From positions 231,137-256,136 of the forward strand of contig KV908354.1 in assembly GCA_002005505.1 (NCBI GenBank): a DNA stretch of 25,000 bases, given 5' to 3'. The position numbers and the translations under genes are program-made. Under the pieces are notes generated by a model, which ran no database searches, had not been told where the DNA came from, and saw nothing but the letters and a program-made list of their open reading frames with translations. Below are positions 1 through 11,250 of this stretch, piece by piece. Every line of letters begins with the position of its first letter. The first letter of the stretch is position 1. This DNA is from Botryococcus braunii (lineage: Eukaryota > Chlorophyta > Trebouxiophyceae).

Positions 1-177
1 TAACAAGTAGTGAGACTGGAGGTAGCAGAAAAAGATAGAGGTGCCTGTGTGGGGTGTCCTGTCAGGGAAAAGCAGAGAAAGCGGAGAGCGCTGGGGCAGG
101 GATACTCTGCAGATAGGTACATGGGGGCATGGAAGGCCAGCAGCAAGGGCGCAACGCAGCAGGGCAAGGGGACCCAC

Positions 178-296
178 CAGGTTGGGGTGATTAATGGATT
201 GCGCAAGGGTAGATTCTAGCAGAGTATCGAGGTTGTTGCCAACCTCAGGGTTGTGCTCCACCACCTTGACAGCGACTATGACTCCATTCCACTTAG
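178..296 (-). CDS. Receptor kinase exon with catalytic lysine (AVKVVEH)
   Basis: The exon begins KWNGVIVAVKVVEHN and ends NHPNL. AVK carries the ATP-anchoring lysine of subdomain II, and the following helix (LDTLLESTLAQSINHPNLV) contains the subdomain III glutamate and the HPN-L motif. Acceptor TGCAG and donor GTGGGT frame it; its phase-1 entry fits the exon ending at 915, giving VYK-AKWNG. The remaining kinase exons are not visible in the first 177 bases. Confidence 0.68.
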
Positions 297-1645
297 CTGC
301 AGGGCTCCCAATCCCCCTTCAATCCCCCTGACCCTGCTGTTCCATGCCCCATCTTGCCATGCCTGCTCTTCTGAGTGACCAAGAACAAGGGACGGACAAC
401 CAATCTCGGAGAGCACCACAAACAAGATAGAGACAATCTCTTGTGCACGCTTCTTGCTTCCCGAGCCACTTTGGCCCAGAACTGTAAGCCCTCCAAAATA
501 GCCCCGGCTGCCTGGTTTTATTTCTACCACCAACATCGTAGTTTGTGCCTCAAAAGGTACAACAGCGCCCTCACATTGCTCAGACCCTGTCGGAAAATGT
601 CCCAAACGGCAGAATCTTCCGGCATCCTCCAACGTGCGGTGTTTCTGTCATCCCGCCCGCAGCGCAACCATGCCAGCAAAGGATTCTTGAGGTTTTCAAA
701 CCCTTTCGATCAGCAACTTTGCAATCAAAAAAGCGTGCAGCACTGACCGGGACAAAGCCGTTCGATCTATTTTACACTCTGATTACGTAACCCTCATCTG
801 ACATCAGCACCATTGAGCTCAATGGAGGTGAACACTTCAGAATTCAGTGGTGGAGAGCTCTAAATGCGTCCTTCTTCTCTAGAGGCTGAAGGAGGGAAGC
901 AGGCAGGAGAGTACCTTTGTAGACTCGGCCGTAAGAACCCTTCCCCACCATTGGGCCAAGCTCAAGATTGTCCTTGGAGATCCCTGGGCGGGACCAGAGA
1001 AGGGCTGCCAAATCAGCCATCAAGGGCTGAGCACTGCGCATGGATCTGGCGGCAAAATAAGATCCGCTCCCGCGCGCGCCACCGGTCCCTCGGATGAAAA
1101 GGTCTCCCACACTGCTCGCCTGGCTCCCCCTGAGGCTCCGACTGAAACCGAGGTTGCTCCCCCGAGGGTCAGTTGAGCTTGGAGCGTCCCAGCTCAACTC
1201 TACGTCATCGCCAGGCCCCGCCTGCATTGCCAAATACTTCCTCATCTCGCTCTGCTCTGCTCCTCCGCTCTTCATCGCCCAGAAATCTGTTCCGAGTAGT
1301 CCCTCTGCACAGCTCCAACCAGGGCAAGGGACACTCCCGCACCAGCACTCCTCCTAAGGAGAGGTGTCGCGTACAACCAAGCACGTACGTTCAGTCCTCT
1401 GGACCATAGGCACAAAGCCTCTAGACCATGGCCGGACCCTGGGTTTCTAGCGTTGCTGTCCAAGCAGGCACTTTGTACAACCCTCTTCTCCACCTCCCAG
1501 GACATGTCTTGAAGATCGGGATTGAACAGATTCAAGGCCAAACAATGGACTCTCCAAACAGTCCTTTACGGCCAACCCTGTGGCTCACAGGGACAGTTTT
1601 GAGGTGAACTCGAACCTGTCCACAATTGTTTTTGGACAGATTGTT

Positions 1646-1722
<77 letters not shown>

Positions 1723-2421
1723 GTGTGTTTCTTTCTTCCTTTTTGCCAACAATAGTTGTCAAACAGGGGAAGCTTGAAAGGGGGGGCGCATGATGTGGCA
1801 CGATGCCAATAGCTCACCTGCTGAAGAGCGGGATGGTTCTTGAAACAGCTTCGCAGGAGGTGTGGATGCCTACGTTCATACAGGATGACCACAAATGCCA
1901 CAACCAGAACAAGTCCCACCGCAACAATCGCTCCATACCACCACAGGAAGGGGGCAGTGTGTCCCGCAGCACCTGGCTCAAATCCCAGCAATGGAATTTA
2001 AAAGAACAACAGCAAGCTTTTCTTACATAGTAAGGCATGAGGCCCCTGCTTGGTGAGGGTACATCAATTCCACATTCTCTGTGACATAACTATCAAAAAA
2101 CCGGTGGTATCTATAGTATCCAAGTTTACGCGCTTTTCCAATTTGGAGAGCACCATGATTTGCAGCCTCATGTTTCCTTGCAGTGGCAGAAGAGCGGAGG
2201 AGGTTCGATTCTATTGAAGTGTGAAAGAAGCGTTTGTGGGGCCACAGCAGCCAGAAGTAGCGCCCAGAGCACTGGTGTCTCCAGTGGACTGGGTGCCCAG
2301 CTCTGGCTGCTTCAAATCAAGAAGTACAGCGCTTGGTGGGAGCTCATTAGGACCTCAGCCTTTCACATCGCCTCAAACATTTTTCATGCCCAGCACCAAA
2401 GAAGCAGACCAGCAAGTTATT

Positions 2422-2501
<80 letters not shown>

Positions 2502-5500
2502 CGCGCGCGCACGCGCACACGTGTGTGTGTGAGAGAGAGAGAAGGGGGGGCGGGAGAGAGACGGAGAGGCAGAGGGGGGGGGAGAGAAAAACAGGGTGAG
2601 GGTGGAGGTGGGGAAGGGGGTTGTTTCTCCCAAGAAAAGAGAGAGTTAAACACGAAGGCATAAAGACAGGGGAAATTTCGAATGGCAGCATGCTATGCAA
2701 GAAGGAACGAACTTGGATGCGGCACGCGAAACTGTGCTGGCAGTTCTGCACAGATTCCAGTGGCATTTACAATGACTTGCAAAGCATCCCCGATGTTGTC
2801 TCGTTGCACCTCTCCCCCTGCAGCCACAGTAAAACCCTGACTTGATCAAACAGAATCCCAGTTCAAATTTCATTCGCACAAACGGCATACATGCGCAAGC
2901 TCGCCAACGCCATCTCCTCTACCGCATGCAACACTCATCCCCCAAATGCATCCAAATGTGGCCACCTGCAGGCGCTCCTGCGCACACACCCGCGCACGCA
3001 CGCGTGTCCGTGCACACCCACACCCACACACCCACACACAAGGAGAGAGAAAAGACACAGAAGCACACAAAGAGAAAAGGGGGGGGGGGGGGAGTCCCGC
3101 AAAGAGCACATTGGGGCATACCCGAGAATGACACCTGGAAGATTGCAGTGGTGTAGACATGAGTTCCACGAATAGCTATCACATTGTTATTGATCTGATT
3201 GACGGCATTGTGGCCCCAGCCCCCCTCCAGCTCCTGTTCCATACCATCTACATCTGCCGTACAGTTGTAGTCTGGTTGCCTATTCCACCAGTAGACCACG
3301 CTACGATCGTATACCACCTGCGTGCCAAGATCCTCAAAAGGCGCTTATGGGGGGCCGGGGGGGGGGGAGGGAAAGGGAAAAAGAGTGGAAAAACCCCCAA
3401 CCCAGGAATTCCCATACCACGCCTGCTCCAAAAGGAGTGGTTCAGGAATTGCGAAATGCCCTCAGCAGATGAGGGGCCCTCATTGTGGATCTACACCACC
3501 CGTCTTGCTGGTTTGTCAGGCCCTTCAACAAGCTGCGAACCTCCGATGGTCACAACGCTTCGCTCCCATGGCTGCACCCTTTGGAGCCCATGAGGAGGCA
3601 CGCACAATGATATACAGCAATCTTTTCTGAGCAGGTTTGAACCTGGCTTGACTCCATGGCATTGGACAACCAATGGGAAGTGCATCGTTCAATATGTGTG
3701 CAAGCATCCAGTCTTAAAGCACCTGCTGAAATGAGCATACACCAGCCCCTGCCCTCCTAATGAATACGAGCCTGAACGCAGAGAGGGGGGACCGAGATTG
3801 GGCCGGACGGAGGGCGGGCTTTGTGTTTGAAGATGATGGGCAACAAATTGGAGACGATGGGCAACAAACTGGAGATGATGGGCAACAAATTGAAGATGAT
3901 GGGCAACATGCATTCTGGTGGAACCCCCATCCAGCCACGAGACGTGACTAGAGGAGGATTCCCCTCCACTTCCAAGACAAGCGAGTTGTAGCAGCGCTAT
4001 GTAGAGCCCTGATGCAGCAATAGACATCTTCCCCCTTTTTCACCAGTCCCCACAATGACCTCTCATACAACCCCTACAGTTTCACAGCAACTGGGCATTG
4101 ACAGCACATCCTGCACAGGCATCAGGATGCTCAAAGCGGGAAACCACCAGGTCAACTGCATATGCAAAGACTTGCCTGCCTAAGGAAGAAACGAACATTG
4201 GAACATTGGAACAAACAATTGAAGTGCTGATAAGTAATTATGCACGCCAAGTGTAGCCATCTCTGAGATACGCAGGGCAAGTCGCGCTACCGTTGCATTT
4301 GGATGGACAATGACAGAGGGCCAGAGAGCCAGGTTGGGCGAATATAGAGGCAGCTTCAGGGCCTCAGGAGTCGGGGCCCCCATGTTGCTTAATGCCACGC
4401 GTGAAAAGTTGAGGGTGGATCCAGGGTGCATGGTAATCAGCGACGGAAGCAAGCCAAGGTTCAAGGTCGGCACCATCGAAGGGTCGTCTGTCCAAGTCAA
4501 GTCAAGTCCATCAGCATACCACGAACCCCACCCTTGTTAGGTTTGCAGCACCTCTTCCTCTTCCTCTTCCTCCCTGACCTCTTCAACCCCTTTCCGCAAA
4601 GTTTCCTCTGAGATGTACCATTCCCTCCAGCCCTCATGCATGGACCAACACAGCAGGAGCCTTCACATTGTATAACGCCACGGCCTACATACTAGCAATC
4701 GAATTTCAATAAATCGGCATGGCTATAACATAGATGTCCCCACTAGCTCACAAGGTGGCGCCTTGGCCGTCACAGCATCGGCAGGCAGGAAAACGGCATA
4801 TTACTCTTTCAAGTTCCCAAACGACTTTGCAGGCCGTGTAAAAAGAAGTGCAGCATCATGGCCAGAACAATTATATGAATTACAGCAGACAGAACTTTCA
4901 CAGGACGCTCTCGTGCACCAGCACCACATCAATGTTTGAGTCATGACCCCAGATGCCACTACAAACAAGCAAATCAGCCCCAAGGATTAAATAGCGGAAG
5001 GCTGGGAGCCCGTCGAAGAGAACAACCTGTACGAATAGTAACACCTCTGGTGCTTTCCAAGACGACTGTCCCATTGTCTGTCCATGAAGGATCAAGTGTG
5101 ATGCTCACTGGCCCCTCAATAACAACAAACTCAGTTGGAGTCATGATGGATAGCCCCATTCTTCAGTAAGGGAAGAAATTTCCACTCTAATCCCCTATGA
5201 TGAAGCTTCGGCAAGCAAGATAGTCTTTATACGTGCCAGGGTTGGCATGATTTGGTTTGTCCGGTGCGTGAGGACCGCATAAGGAACATAAAGAATGATA
5301 TGCCCTAAGCACTCAGAAAGGAGCCCTAAAAGTTTCTTGTTGGCAGTCACGCTTTACTTTACTTTGAATGGAACCTAAATCTTTCGGGTTGTCAGTCATA
5401 TTTTGGTTGTCAACAGATGTAAGCAGTCCCTCTTGCCCAAGCCTAAGAATAGCCACTCCGGAAATCCAGGTGGGCTTGTCCTCTCCCAAAATCTATTGCT

Positions 5501-6127
5501 AAGAACGTTATGGGAGGGCCTCCAATATAAGGAATAGCTCGAGCCCACACAGTGGCAGGTTGACCCCTTTGAAAAACTCTAAATACTTTGACAAAGTCCC
5601 AGTTTTTCTTCTGCTTCCGTGTCTTTCTCAAGGCCCTGATCAGTGTGCATATATAAGCACTCAGATGAAGATGCATCATGCCTATGCAAAACACTCACAG
5701 ATGAAGGGTACAGAGCGACCAGGACTGGGACATTGAAACCCATCCAACTGTCAACCATTTAATTTGGGGGTTCTAACTCTATAAATACAGAGTCAACAGC
5801 AACCCATAAGTAGCCAGTTGCTACAGAAATATGAAGTCCGCTGTTTCTGTAAAATGGGGAACATTTGTGGCCCCCTTCTCCCAATTCACGCAATGTGCGA
5901 CATAGGCACCCAAATCCCTTCGTTGGTGAGGGGAGGGTCTGTCCGCGCAGGACATCACCTCTTAATATTATATCTTCCACAACAGAATCAACGAGTGAAG
6001 CCCTTATGCATGCCGCGTTAGAACATGTCCTGCTTTTGTTGCCTGAGGGCCCGGTTGCTTGGACAATCCCTGGACCAAGAACTGCAACATGAAGCAGAAG
6101 CCACCACGTAATGAGGGGCTTCGGCAT
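178..6127 (-). CDS. Receptor-like protein kinase with beta-helix-like ectodomain (partial, C-terminus outside window)
   Basis: This spliced gene encodes a putative single-pass membrane kinase. Reading down the minus strand it has an ATG at 6127 with a secretory signal peptide, several extracellular exons rich in short alternating hydrophobic strands and N-glycosylation sequons (NFS, NAT, NGT, NCT), one transmembrane helix (1818-1976), a basic stop-transfer segment, a Gly/Ser-rich juxtamembrane region, and a kinase start with the glycine loop GKGSYGRVYK followed by AVKVVEH. Junctions 5027/4532, 4291/3571, 3500/3317 and 915/296 are phase-consistent GT-AG introns; the links 5959-5160, 3135-1976 and 1818-1304 are unresolved. 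The kinase catalytic loop and activation segment would lie below position 178 or off the window. Similar beta-helix ectodomain plus TKL-type kinase proteins are known in green algae, where they are thought to be surface receptors; the ligand is unknown. One gene is the simplest reading, but a second start at 4027 is possible. Confidence 0.72.
915..1304 (-). CDS. Receptor kinase juxtamembrane and glycine-loop exon
   Basis: The C-terminal end reads ISKDNLELGPMVGKGSYG then RVYK, which is the beta1-glycine loop-beta2 start of a protein kinase (GxGxxG as GKGSYG). The segment upstream is Gly/Ser/Arg-rich and typical of a flexible juxtamembrane region. The donor GTACTC at 914-909 leaves phase 1. The upstream boundary is uncertain: an acceptor TGTGCAG before 1304 looks best but its phase does not fit the only candidate exon upstream (about 1488-1541), while an AAG acceptor at the ATGAAG near 1270 would. 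Confidence 0.6.
1651..1720. repeat. (TG)n microsatellite, 35 units
   Basis: A pure TG dinucleotide run lies in an intron of the receptor kinase gene, followed by a short imperfect continuation. Confidence 0.95.
1818..1976 (-). CDS. Receptor kinase transmembrane exon
   Basis: A strongly hydrophobic stretch, WWYGAIVAVGLVLVVAFVVI, of the length of one membrane helix is followed at once by the basic segment LYERRHPHLLR, as expected for a type I membrane protein with its C-terminus in the cytosol. The donor GTGAGC after 1818 is strong. The acceptor at TTTGAG (phase 0) matches the exit of the preceding exon, although an extra exon between them cannot be excluded. Confidence 0.62.
2425..2650. repeat. 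(GT)n tract, alternating GC/CA block and purine-rich tail
   Basis: A (GT)n run of about 73 bases (2425-2497) passes into an alternating GC/CA segment (2498-2530) and then a G/A-only tract to about 2650. The first two parts are alternating purine-pyrimidine DNA with Z-forming potential. The block is intronic in the receptor kinase gene. Confidence 0.9.
2983..3092. repeat. Degenerate CA-rich tract followed by a poly-G run
   Basis: CA-rich imperfect repeats are followed by purines and a run of about 14 G at 3079-3092. It ends just downstream of the exon at 3135 in the sense of the minus-strand gene. Confidence 0.75.
3135..3317 (-). CDS. Receptor kinase ectodomain exon with NCT sequon
   Basis: The exon spans 61 codons between a GCAG acceptor and a GTGTCA donor, both phase 0. 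It reads VVYDRSVVYWWNRQPDYNCT and later NNNVIAIRGTHVYTTAIFQ. It contains an NCT glycosylation sequon and a cysteine that may close the ectodomain by a disulfide. Its even phases and lack of stops support it as coding. Confidence 0.58.
3500..3571 (-). CDS. Receptor kinase ectodomain exon, 24 codons
   Basis: This short exon reads PWERSVVTIGGSQLVEGPDK. The acceptor GTGCAG and donor GTGGTG both give phase 0, as needed by the exons on each side (4291 exit and 3317 entry). The content continues the beta-strand pattern. Its small size makes it less secure than its neighbours. Confidence 0.5.
3831..3911. repeat. 21-bp tandem repeat, almost 4 copies
   Basis: The unit AGATGATGGGCAACAAATTG plus one base repeats at 3831, 3852, 3873 and 3894 (the last partial) with one to three changes per copy. 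Since 21 is a multiple of three it stays open in several frames, reading FVAHHLQ repeats on the minus strand. It lies in the inferred intron between the receptor exons at 4291 and 3571. Confidence 0.9.
4291..4532 (-). CDS. Receptor kinase ectodomain exon (beta-helix-like, LITMHPGSTLNFSRVALSN)
   Basis: This is the clearest ectodomain exon. It contains LITMHPGSTLNFSRVALSN and later LWPSVIVHPNAT, two copies of the pattern 'hydrophobic strand, x-PG/N-x-T, strand' found in beta-helix ectodomains of green-algal surface kinases. NFS and NAT are potential N-glycosylation sites. Acceptor AACAAG precedes 4532 and donor GTAGCG follows 4291; entry is phase 1 and exit phase 0, both matching the neighbouring exons. 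Confidence 0.65.
5027..5160 (-). CDS. Receptor kinase ectodomain exon (VVIEG...GVTIRTG)
   Basis: The exon reads in short strands (EFVVIEGPVSITLDPSW, TVVLESTRGVTIRTG) typical of the stacked coils of a right-handed beta-helix, with one NGT sequon. An acceptor TGAAG precedes 5160 and a donor GTTGTT follows 5027. The phase-1 exit joins the next exon exactly, giving the reading TIRTG-WGSWYADG across the junction. Confidence 0.6.
5446..5575 (-). CDS. Possible receptor kinase ectodomain exon (tentative)
   Basis: The minus strand is open here and reads as alternating hydrophobic segments (IPYIGGPPITFLAID, then AHLDFRSG), which would suit the second coil of a beta-helix ectodomain lying between exons 5959-6127 and 5027-5160. 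I could not find splice sites whose phase fits both neighbours, so the boundaries are guesses and the segment may be intronic. Confidence 0.3.
5959..6127 (-). CDS. Receptor kinase exon 1: start codon and signal peptide
   Basis: The ATG at 6127 opens MPKPLITWWLLLHVAVLG, a classic short basic start followed by a hydrophobic core, with a likely signal-peptidase site after IVQA near residue 24. The segment after it (SLVDSVVEDIILRG) looks like the first strand of a repeated beta structure. The exon is closed by a donor GTGATG at 5958-5953, leaving phase 1. I chose this ATG because it is the only one giving a signal peptide in frame with the conserved strand. Confidence 0.65.
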
Positions 6128-7892
<1,765 letters not shown>

Positions 7893-7940
7893 CTCCCCCC
7901 CCTCTGTAAATTCTCTCTCCCCCCGCCCCCTCCAGAATTA

Positions 7941-8101
7941 ATGCCGGATTTATGGGTGAGGTTTGGATAGGCTTCCCTCATTATCTTGCATCAACATATG
8001 TGGAGTTTTTTTACTATCACTTTAAGTATCTGGCCCCTAGATTCCGCGTACCCGCATGACGGATTTATGGTGTGCGGTTAGGATAGGGTTCACGCTTTCT
8101 T
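7941..8101 (+). repeat. Diverged direct repeat, two ~45-bp copies 115 bp apart
   Basis: Copy 1 (7941-7985) and copy 2 (8056-8101) share CGGATTTATGG, then a GGTT and GGATAGG segment and TTC-CTT endings, with scattered substitutions. The pair directly follows the CT tract. Confidence 0.65.
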
Positions 8102-10020
8102 ATAAACCACGAGGACAAGGCAAGTCACCTGTCGGAGATTCTGATTACATCATTACAGGTTGAGGTCTAGAATTGAAAGACAATGCTCATTAAATCCCAT
8201 GCACCCTTCCACAGCAGAAACATTGCTGATTTGACGTAACACCAACAGCATCAGAGGTTGCCAATAATCAAGGGCTTATACTCAATATAAACAGCACCCT
8301 GACTGTTGTTCAGATCACACGTTTTCGTATCTGATAATGCCATTCACCATATTCACCATGCATGCGCAATGTTTAGAAGATTAGGGAAGTCATGTGTACA
8401 CCTGCGTCGGCGCTCGGGATCCCCCATCTCTCTCTAATCCCGTCTAGATCTGTCTGCAACTTTCGCTGAAGGACACTGGATGGGAGAGTGGAGAAGGGTG
8501 GCTTTGTAAACAATATCACCTCACCGCGGTCGTAATCACCGCTAATTGAAAACAAACAAGCAACAGCAGTGGCAAGTTACCGTCCATATGCCCTCAGCTG
8601 GTGATGCAATCCTTTACATGCATGTCGCGACAATGCGATGCATATGCATGCATGCAACAACGACAGAAGTCCTGGAAGAGAGTTCCTCAAGCCGCTGACA
8701 CATGTGGTCAGAGCGCCTCGAGGGCCACAGCCTCAAGGGAAAACCAAACACAACCTAAATTAGAGAGTCAAAAAGCCCCAAAAAAATCGCACGCATTGCA
8801 TCTACTTCACCAGAAAGCGCTCAAGACATTTCGATGACCACGCCACGATGCCACTGTTGCAATTGGCTTCTCCGGCAGCTCATGTGGCGAGATGTGCAAC
8901 CAGCAGCACATCTCGGCGTATGGACGTGTACACCCTCTAAGTGCCATCTATATCCTTGAGAATGAGTACCCTTGTGCACACACTCATATACACACAGACA
9001 CACAAACAAAAGGTGATGGTGCCCCCAAAGCGTCTATGTACTGAAACCGTAGACGTGTACACCAGTAAGATGCATGGTGTCAACACCGGGCCCCTTAAGA
9101 GCCTTGGAAGCGTGCAGAAGGTTATCCGAACACGGAAACTTTTTTTGCACCAGCTCTGAAAAGCTGGGACTCGTGGAATGGACACCTTCCTACTTACCTC
9201 ACACAAATAAATACATTGGCCCACCTTTGCTGTAATTCACAAAGGACCATACCTTAAGGTACATACAATGGCACAACTCGGCTCTAACCTCCACAACACG
9301 ACCCGCTTTACATGCCTCGCTTGCAATGTACATGAGCGAAGCACTCAAATCATATGGTTGTTCACACTTCCGACTAAAAAAACGTTGATTGTGTCACCAC
9401 AAGGTAGGTGCACCAGTGCGCAGGCCGAGATAAGGGCCCACACGTGTCGCAGCAAGTTGGCCAAATCCCATGGGTAGGGCAAGATCAGCTCCGCTTTAGT
9501 GGAATACAGCAGCAATTTCAAACGATGCTTCAGGCATGCCCTTCGCTGTAACTTCCAACGTCCCGATGGCCCGATCTCTAATCAGACAACCTCAAACGTT
9601 CTTATAAGTAATTACGCACTGACACACAGCTGAAGTGGACAGCCAAAAAAAGTTTGTGGTGGCACCGCTCTGCCTTGCATTTAAATGTGCGCTCAGAAAG
9701 CATGCGCATTAAATATTTCATTTTATGGCAAATATATGCAAAATCTTATTGGCCATAGGACCGAAAGCAAGTGTAAAAAATCAAGAACTTATTCGAGATC
9801 AAGAAAGTCCAAAGTTTAAGCCTACCCATCCAAATCTGGACTTCCGCAAGAAAAAGTCGGCCATGGGCTTTCTGAGCTCTCGAAAATCAACTTCTTAAAA
9901 CAAATGTGTTGATTGTCCCTCCTTTCCCGGCCATAGCCGCACCTCAAAAACCCCATTGTCTCGCTTCTTGGGTTCTCAAGCATTGATGCCACCGAGGGGC
10001 AGATCTCCATGCATCCCGTC
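8102..10020. other. Intergenic: no feature recognised
   Basis: Both strands were read without finding a conserved protein segment or RNA gene. There are only short open frames, small CA-rich stretches near 8978-9010, and a TGCATATGCATGCATGCA palindrome-like string near 8638-8656. Confidence 0.5.
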
Positions 10021-10024
10021 ATAG

Positions 10025-10500
10025 AGGATATTGACTTCCCTATTCCGCCAAACTTGACATGGTATGCCCAAGTATGGTGGGATTCACGTTCCTAGGGCCA
10101 GGCCTGTCATGGACGTTTCTTTTGAGAAAGTCCTTTGCATCTGCAAGCTCGTCTTTGTTTCGTACCTAGAGTTTCATCTAGAACCCAAGGCCATAGCCAG
10201 CCCCACACAGTACCGTTTGTGTGGTTCTGGATTCTCCACACACCCCCCCCCCCCCAAAAAAAAAAAAAAAAAAAAAAAAAACGAGCAGCAGGAAGTACAT
10301 GTTCACACATTGCCCCACAGTGGGTAGTGATTTCCCTATCACAGGCTGGGATTCCTGGGTATGTCCGGGTCTGGCGGGATTCGCCTCCTTTGCACTTGCA
10401 GACCGCCTTTACAAGCGCAAGATGTCGCGTCTTATCCAGGTTCCCCTCCAAGGCCAAGGCTACGTCCAACAAACCTCTGGGTGCTTTCGTCACATTCTGC
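10025..10500 (+). repeat. Diverged tandem duplication, period about 297 bp
   Basis: Two related segments start near 10030 and 10328. Shared landmarks are TGA-YTTCCCTAT, then GGTATGYCC at 10061 and 10358, TGG-GGGATTC, CCTTTGCA-YTGCA, and CCAAGGCCA. The first copy ends in a C-run followed by an A-run (10243-10280). I could not assign the unit to a known element family. Confidence 0.55.
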
Positions 10501-10780
10501 AGGGGGACATCTTGACATATCCCCCACAGCGTATGCAATATCCCCTTTCAGCAAATTCAAACGCACATTATTACCCAAGCACACTACTACAACCTGCTTT
10601 GTCATGACTTCAAACTTTGCCACAGAAAAGGCAACCTTTTGAATGCAGAAGCGGTCAACATATGCAAAGGGGTTCTGACTCCTTAGAATACGCGTACAGG
10701 GATGTGGATCCCTCCATACCTGATCAATCTTAGGCCCCTCTAGAGACAGATCTTTGACTTGAGGTAGCAGTCCAAGAGTC

Positions 10781-10852
10781 ATCACACAATCTGCTCGAAC
10801 ACATCCTCCCTTTCTCAGCAGGGAGAGGCAGCCCTCCGGAGGATCCGTACTC

Positions 10853-10889
<37 letters not shown>

Positions 10890-11250
10890 AATCTGCTCTA
10901 AACTGCTCCTATCATTCTCAGCAGGGAAAGACAGCCTTCCCCACTCCCCTCTAGGAATCACACAATCTGCTGTTAACCACCGCTACATTTCTCAGCAGGG
11001 AAAGGCAGCCTTCCCCATTCCCTCTTGGAACCACACAACCTGCTCTTCACCACCGTTACATTTCTGAGCAGGAGAAGACAGCCTTCCACGCTCCCATCTA
11101 CGGATCACACAATTTGCTCTGAACCATGGTGAACCATGATGGCCACTCCTACATTTCTTAGTAAGACACAATTGTCTTCTTACAAGAGCCTTCCCTACTC
11201 CCTTCTACGAATGCCACAGCCTGCTCTTCACCAGTGCAGCACCACTCGTA
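10781..11250 (+). repeat. Tandem array of ~74-bp units, 5-6 copies, interrupted by an A-run
   Basis: Units begin at 10781, 10883, 10957, 11030, 11104 and, weakly, 11211, each with ATCACACAATCTGCTC, then TTTCTCAGCAGGGAAAG, then CAGCCTTCCCCACTCCC. Steps of 74, 73 and 74 separate the central units. Unit 1 has its 3' part replaced by an A-run (about 10855-10883), and unit 5 is lengthened to 107 bp by a small duplication and a near-palindrome around GTAAGACACAATTGTC. Confidence 0.9.

Noticed and set aside
2347..2766. Long open frames of Thr-His or Val-Cys repeats
   Set aside because: They are translations of GT/CA microsatellites, open because a dinucleotide repeat lacks stops. The same holds for the frames over 15691-15936, 17339-17913, 19846-21148 and 23001-24096.
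3610..3660. tRNA-like GGTTCAAACC string on the minus strand
   Set aside because: The string is part of a short palindrome and no acceptor stem, anticodon arm or A box could be placed around it.
8630..8660. TGCATATGCATGCATGCA palindromic string
   Set aside because: Short low-complexity alternation with no arms or neighbouring structure that would make it a site.
9890..10096. Possible plus-strand exon reading GFSSIDATEGQISMHPVIED
   Set aside because: It looks protein-like and has a fair acceptor, but no family match, no partner exon, and it overlaps the repeated element copy at 10025.
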